DNA of 5,934 bases from Gemmatimonadales bacterium (GTDB taxonomy: Bacteria > Gemmatimonadota > Gemmatimonadetes > Gemmatimonadales > GWC2-71-9): positions 1 through 5,934 of the forward strand of contig JAUVRV010000193.1 in the NCBI GenBank assembly GCA_030597435.1, in the 5' to 3' direction. This document shows positions 5,463-5,934 of this stretch, in pieces. A model generated the notes under the pieces. It worked only from the letters and a program-made list of their open reading frames with translations. It did no database searches and was not told the origin of the DNA. A program made the translations under genes and the position numbers. Every line of letters starts with the position of its first letter. The stretch's first letter is position 1.

Positions 5463-5934
5463 CTATCCACCACCAAGCACGGACCGCAAGTTCTCGACGG
5501 TGATCGCGTCGGCGTCCCGCCGCCGCTCGAGGAACGGCCGCACATCATACGCGAGCTGGGACACATCGAGACTCTCGAGCCGCTCCAATAGCTGGCGAGT
5601 CCACAGCGTCCCGTCCACAGCTCCGGCTCCCTCCGTCTGATCCAGGGCGTTCTGCAGTAACGTGAGGTTCGGCTCCACCGGCGGGCGCCGTGACCGGTAC
5701 CATAGCAGGTCAGACCAGTCCCTGCCCGTTGGGTACCGGCGCGCGCACAGGGCGTGGATCTTCCCCGCCATCAACGACGGCAGGTCATAGTGGCGCACCG
5801 TGAACATCATGTGGCGGGTGACAATCTGCGTGACACTCACCGCACCGGCAGGAGGCCGCGTGTCGATCTCAAGCCGGATCGGGGCTGGATGATGGTGGGT
5901 TCGCGCCATTCGGTGAAGTGGTCCAGGGAATGGA
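5463..5934 (-). CDS. AbiEii/AbiGii-type nucleotidyltransferase toxin, C-terminal part (5' end beyond window)
   Basis: The frame ends at TAG 5463-5465 and is open to the right edge. ATG 5909 is present, but the protein from there (148 aa) would lack the N-terminal nucleotidyltransferase GSxxD motif, so the true start is probably outside. Counting from ATG 5909, L-E-I-D-T-R-P-P-A-G-A (13-23) and L-P-S-L-M-A-G-K-I-H-A-L (43-54) match the second half of AbiEii family toxins. So does Y-P-T-G-R-D-W-S-D-L-L-W-Y (59-71). K50 and R63/D64/D67 are the conserved polar residues of this block. A helical tail follows. The family forms the toxin of type IV toxin-antitoxin and abortive infection systems, transferring nucleotides to a target such as tRNA in studied members. 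The antitoxin usually lies upstream, here off the window. The eight codons before ATG 5909 show no family match, so a damaged or shortened gene cannot be excluded. Confidence 0.8.
   Translation of the reverse strand, partial: PFPGPLHRMARTHHHPAPIRLEIDTRPPAGAVSVTQIVTRHMMFTVRHYDLPSLMAGKIHALCARRYPTGRDWSDLLWYRSRRPPVEPNLTLLQNALDQTEGAGAVDGTLWTRQLLERLESLDVSQLAYDVRPFLERRRDADAITVENLRSVLGGG

Noticed and set aside
5165..5503. 112-aa plus-strand frame across the propeller 3' end
   Set aside because: It is in a different phase from the conserved propeller blades and has no ribosome site. The propeller frame explains the sequence.
1..5934. CRISPR array, insertion sequence ends, tRNA or rRNA
   Set aside because: I saw no regularly spaced repeats, transposase frame, terminal inverted repeats or RNA gene signatures on either strand.

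Overview
The window looks like GC-rich bacterial chromosome from a Gram-negative lineage. Two proteins carry lipoprotein-type leaders, there is an ECF sigma factor with a zinc-finger anti-sigma factor, a six-bladed beta-propeller lipoprotein of the type common in the Bacteroidota/Gemmatimonadota (FCB) group, and a DUF4876-like lipoprotein. An uncultured FCB relative such as a Gemmatimonadota member is my best guess. It rests on family resemblance only, and no rRNA or tRNA is present to test it.

Layout. Bases 1-582 (minus) hold the 5' part of a lipoprotein gene that runs off the left edge. Just upstream of it, at 594-842 (minus), is a gene for an 82-residue secreted cysteine-rich peptide whose cysteine spacing resembles defensins with the CS-alpha-beta fold. 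A divergent control region of about 360 bases (843-1204) follows. On the plus strand come an ECF sigma factor (1205-1738), a 724-residue anti-sigma factor overlapping it by four bases (1735-3909), a second secreted cysteine-containing peptide (3960-4175), and a beta-propeller lipoprotein gene (4197-5339) broken by one in-frame TAG. At the right edge, on the minus strand, lies the C-terminal part of an AbiEii-type toxin (5463-5934), which probably belongs to a separate unit.

How the parts fit. The divergent region carries two copies, one per strand, of the same bipartite element: ATGTAAC, then exactly 11 bases, then TTCnnTGCGTCA followed by TATA. AAC and CGTC are 18 bases apart in both copies, a geometry expected of an ECF promoter. 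One copy points at the peptide/lipoprotein genes and the other at the sigma operon. The simplest reading is that this sigma factor drives both arms and autoregulates. The anti-sigma factor joins a cytoplasmic zinc finger, one membrane helix, a helical-repeat region and a periplasmic TlpA/thioredoxin-like domain. In that domain the usual CGPC motif is CGPS, and its Cys619 is the only extracytoplasmic cysteine of the protein.

The most interesting hypothesis is a thiol- or peptide-responsive envelope signalling and secretion locus: two exported Cys-rich peptides, lipoproteins, and a membrane anti-sigma factor with a one-cysteine thioredoxin sensor. This is inference. What the sequence shows directly is the gene order, the motifs and the paired promoter element.
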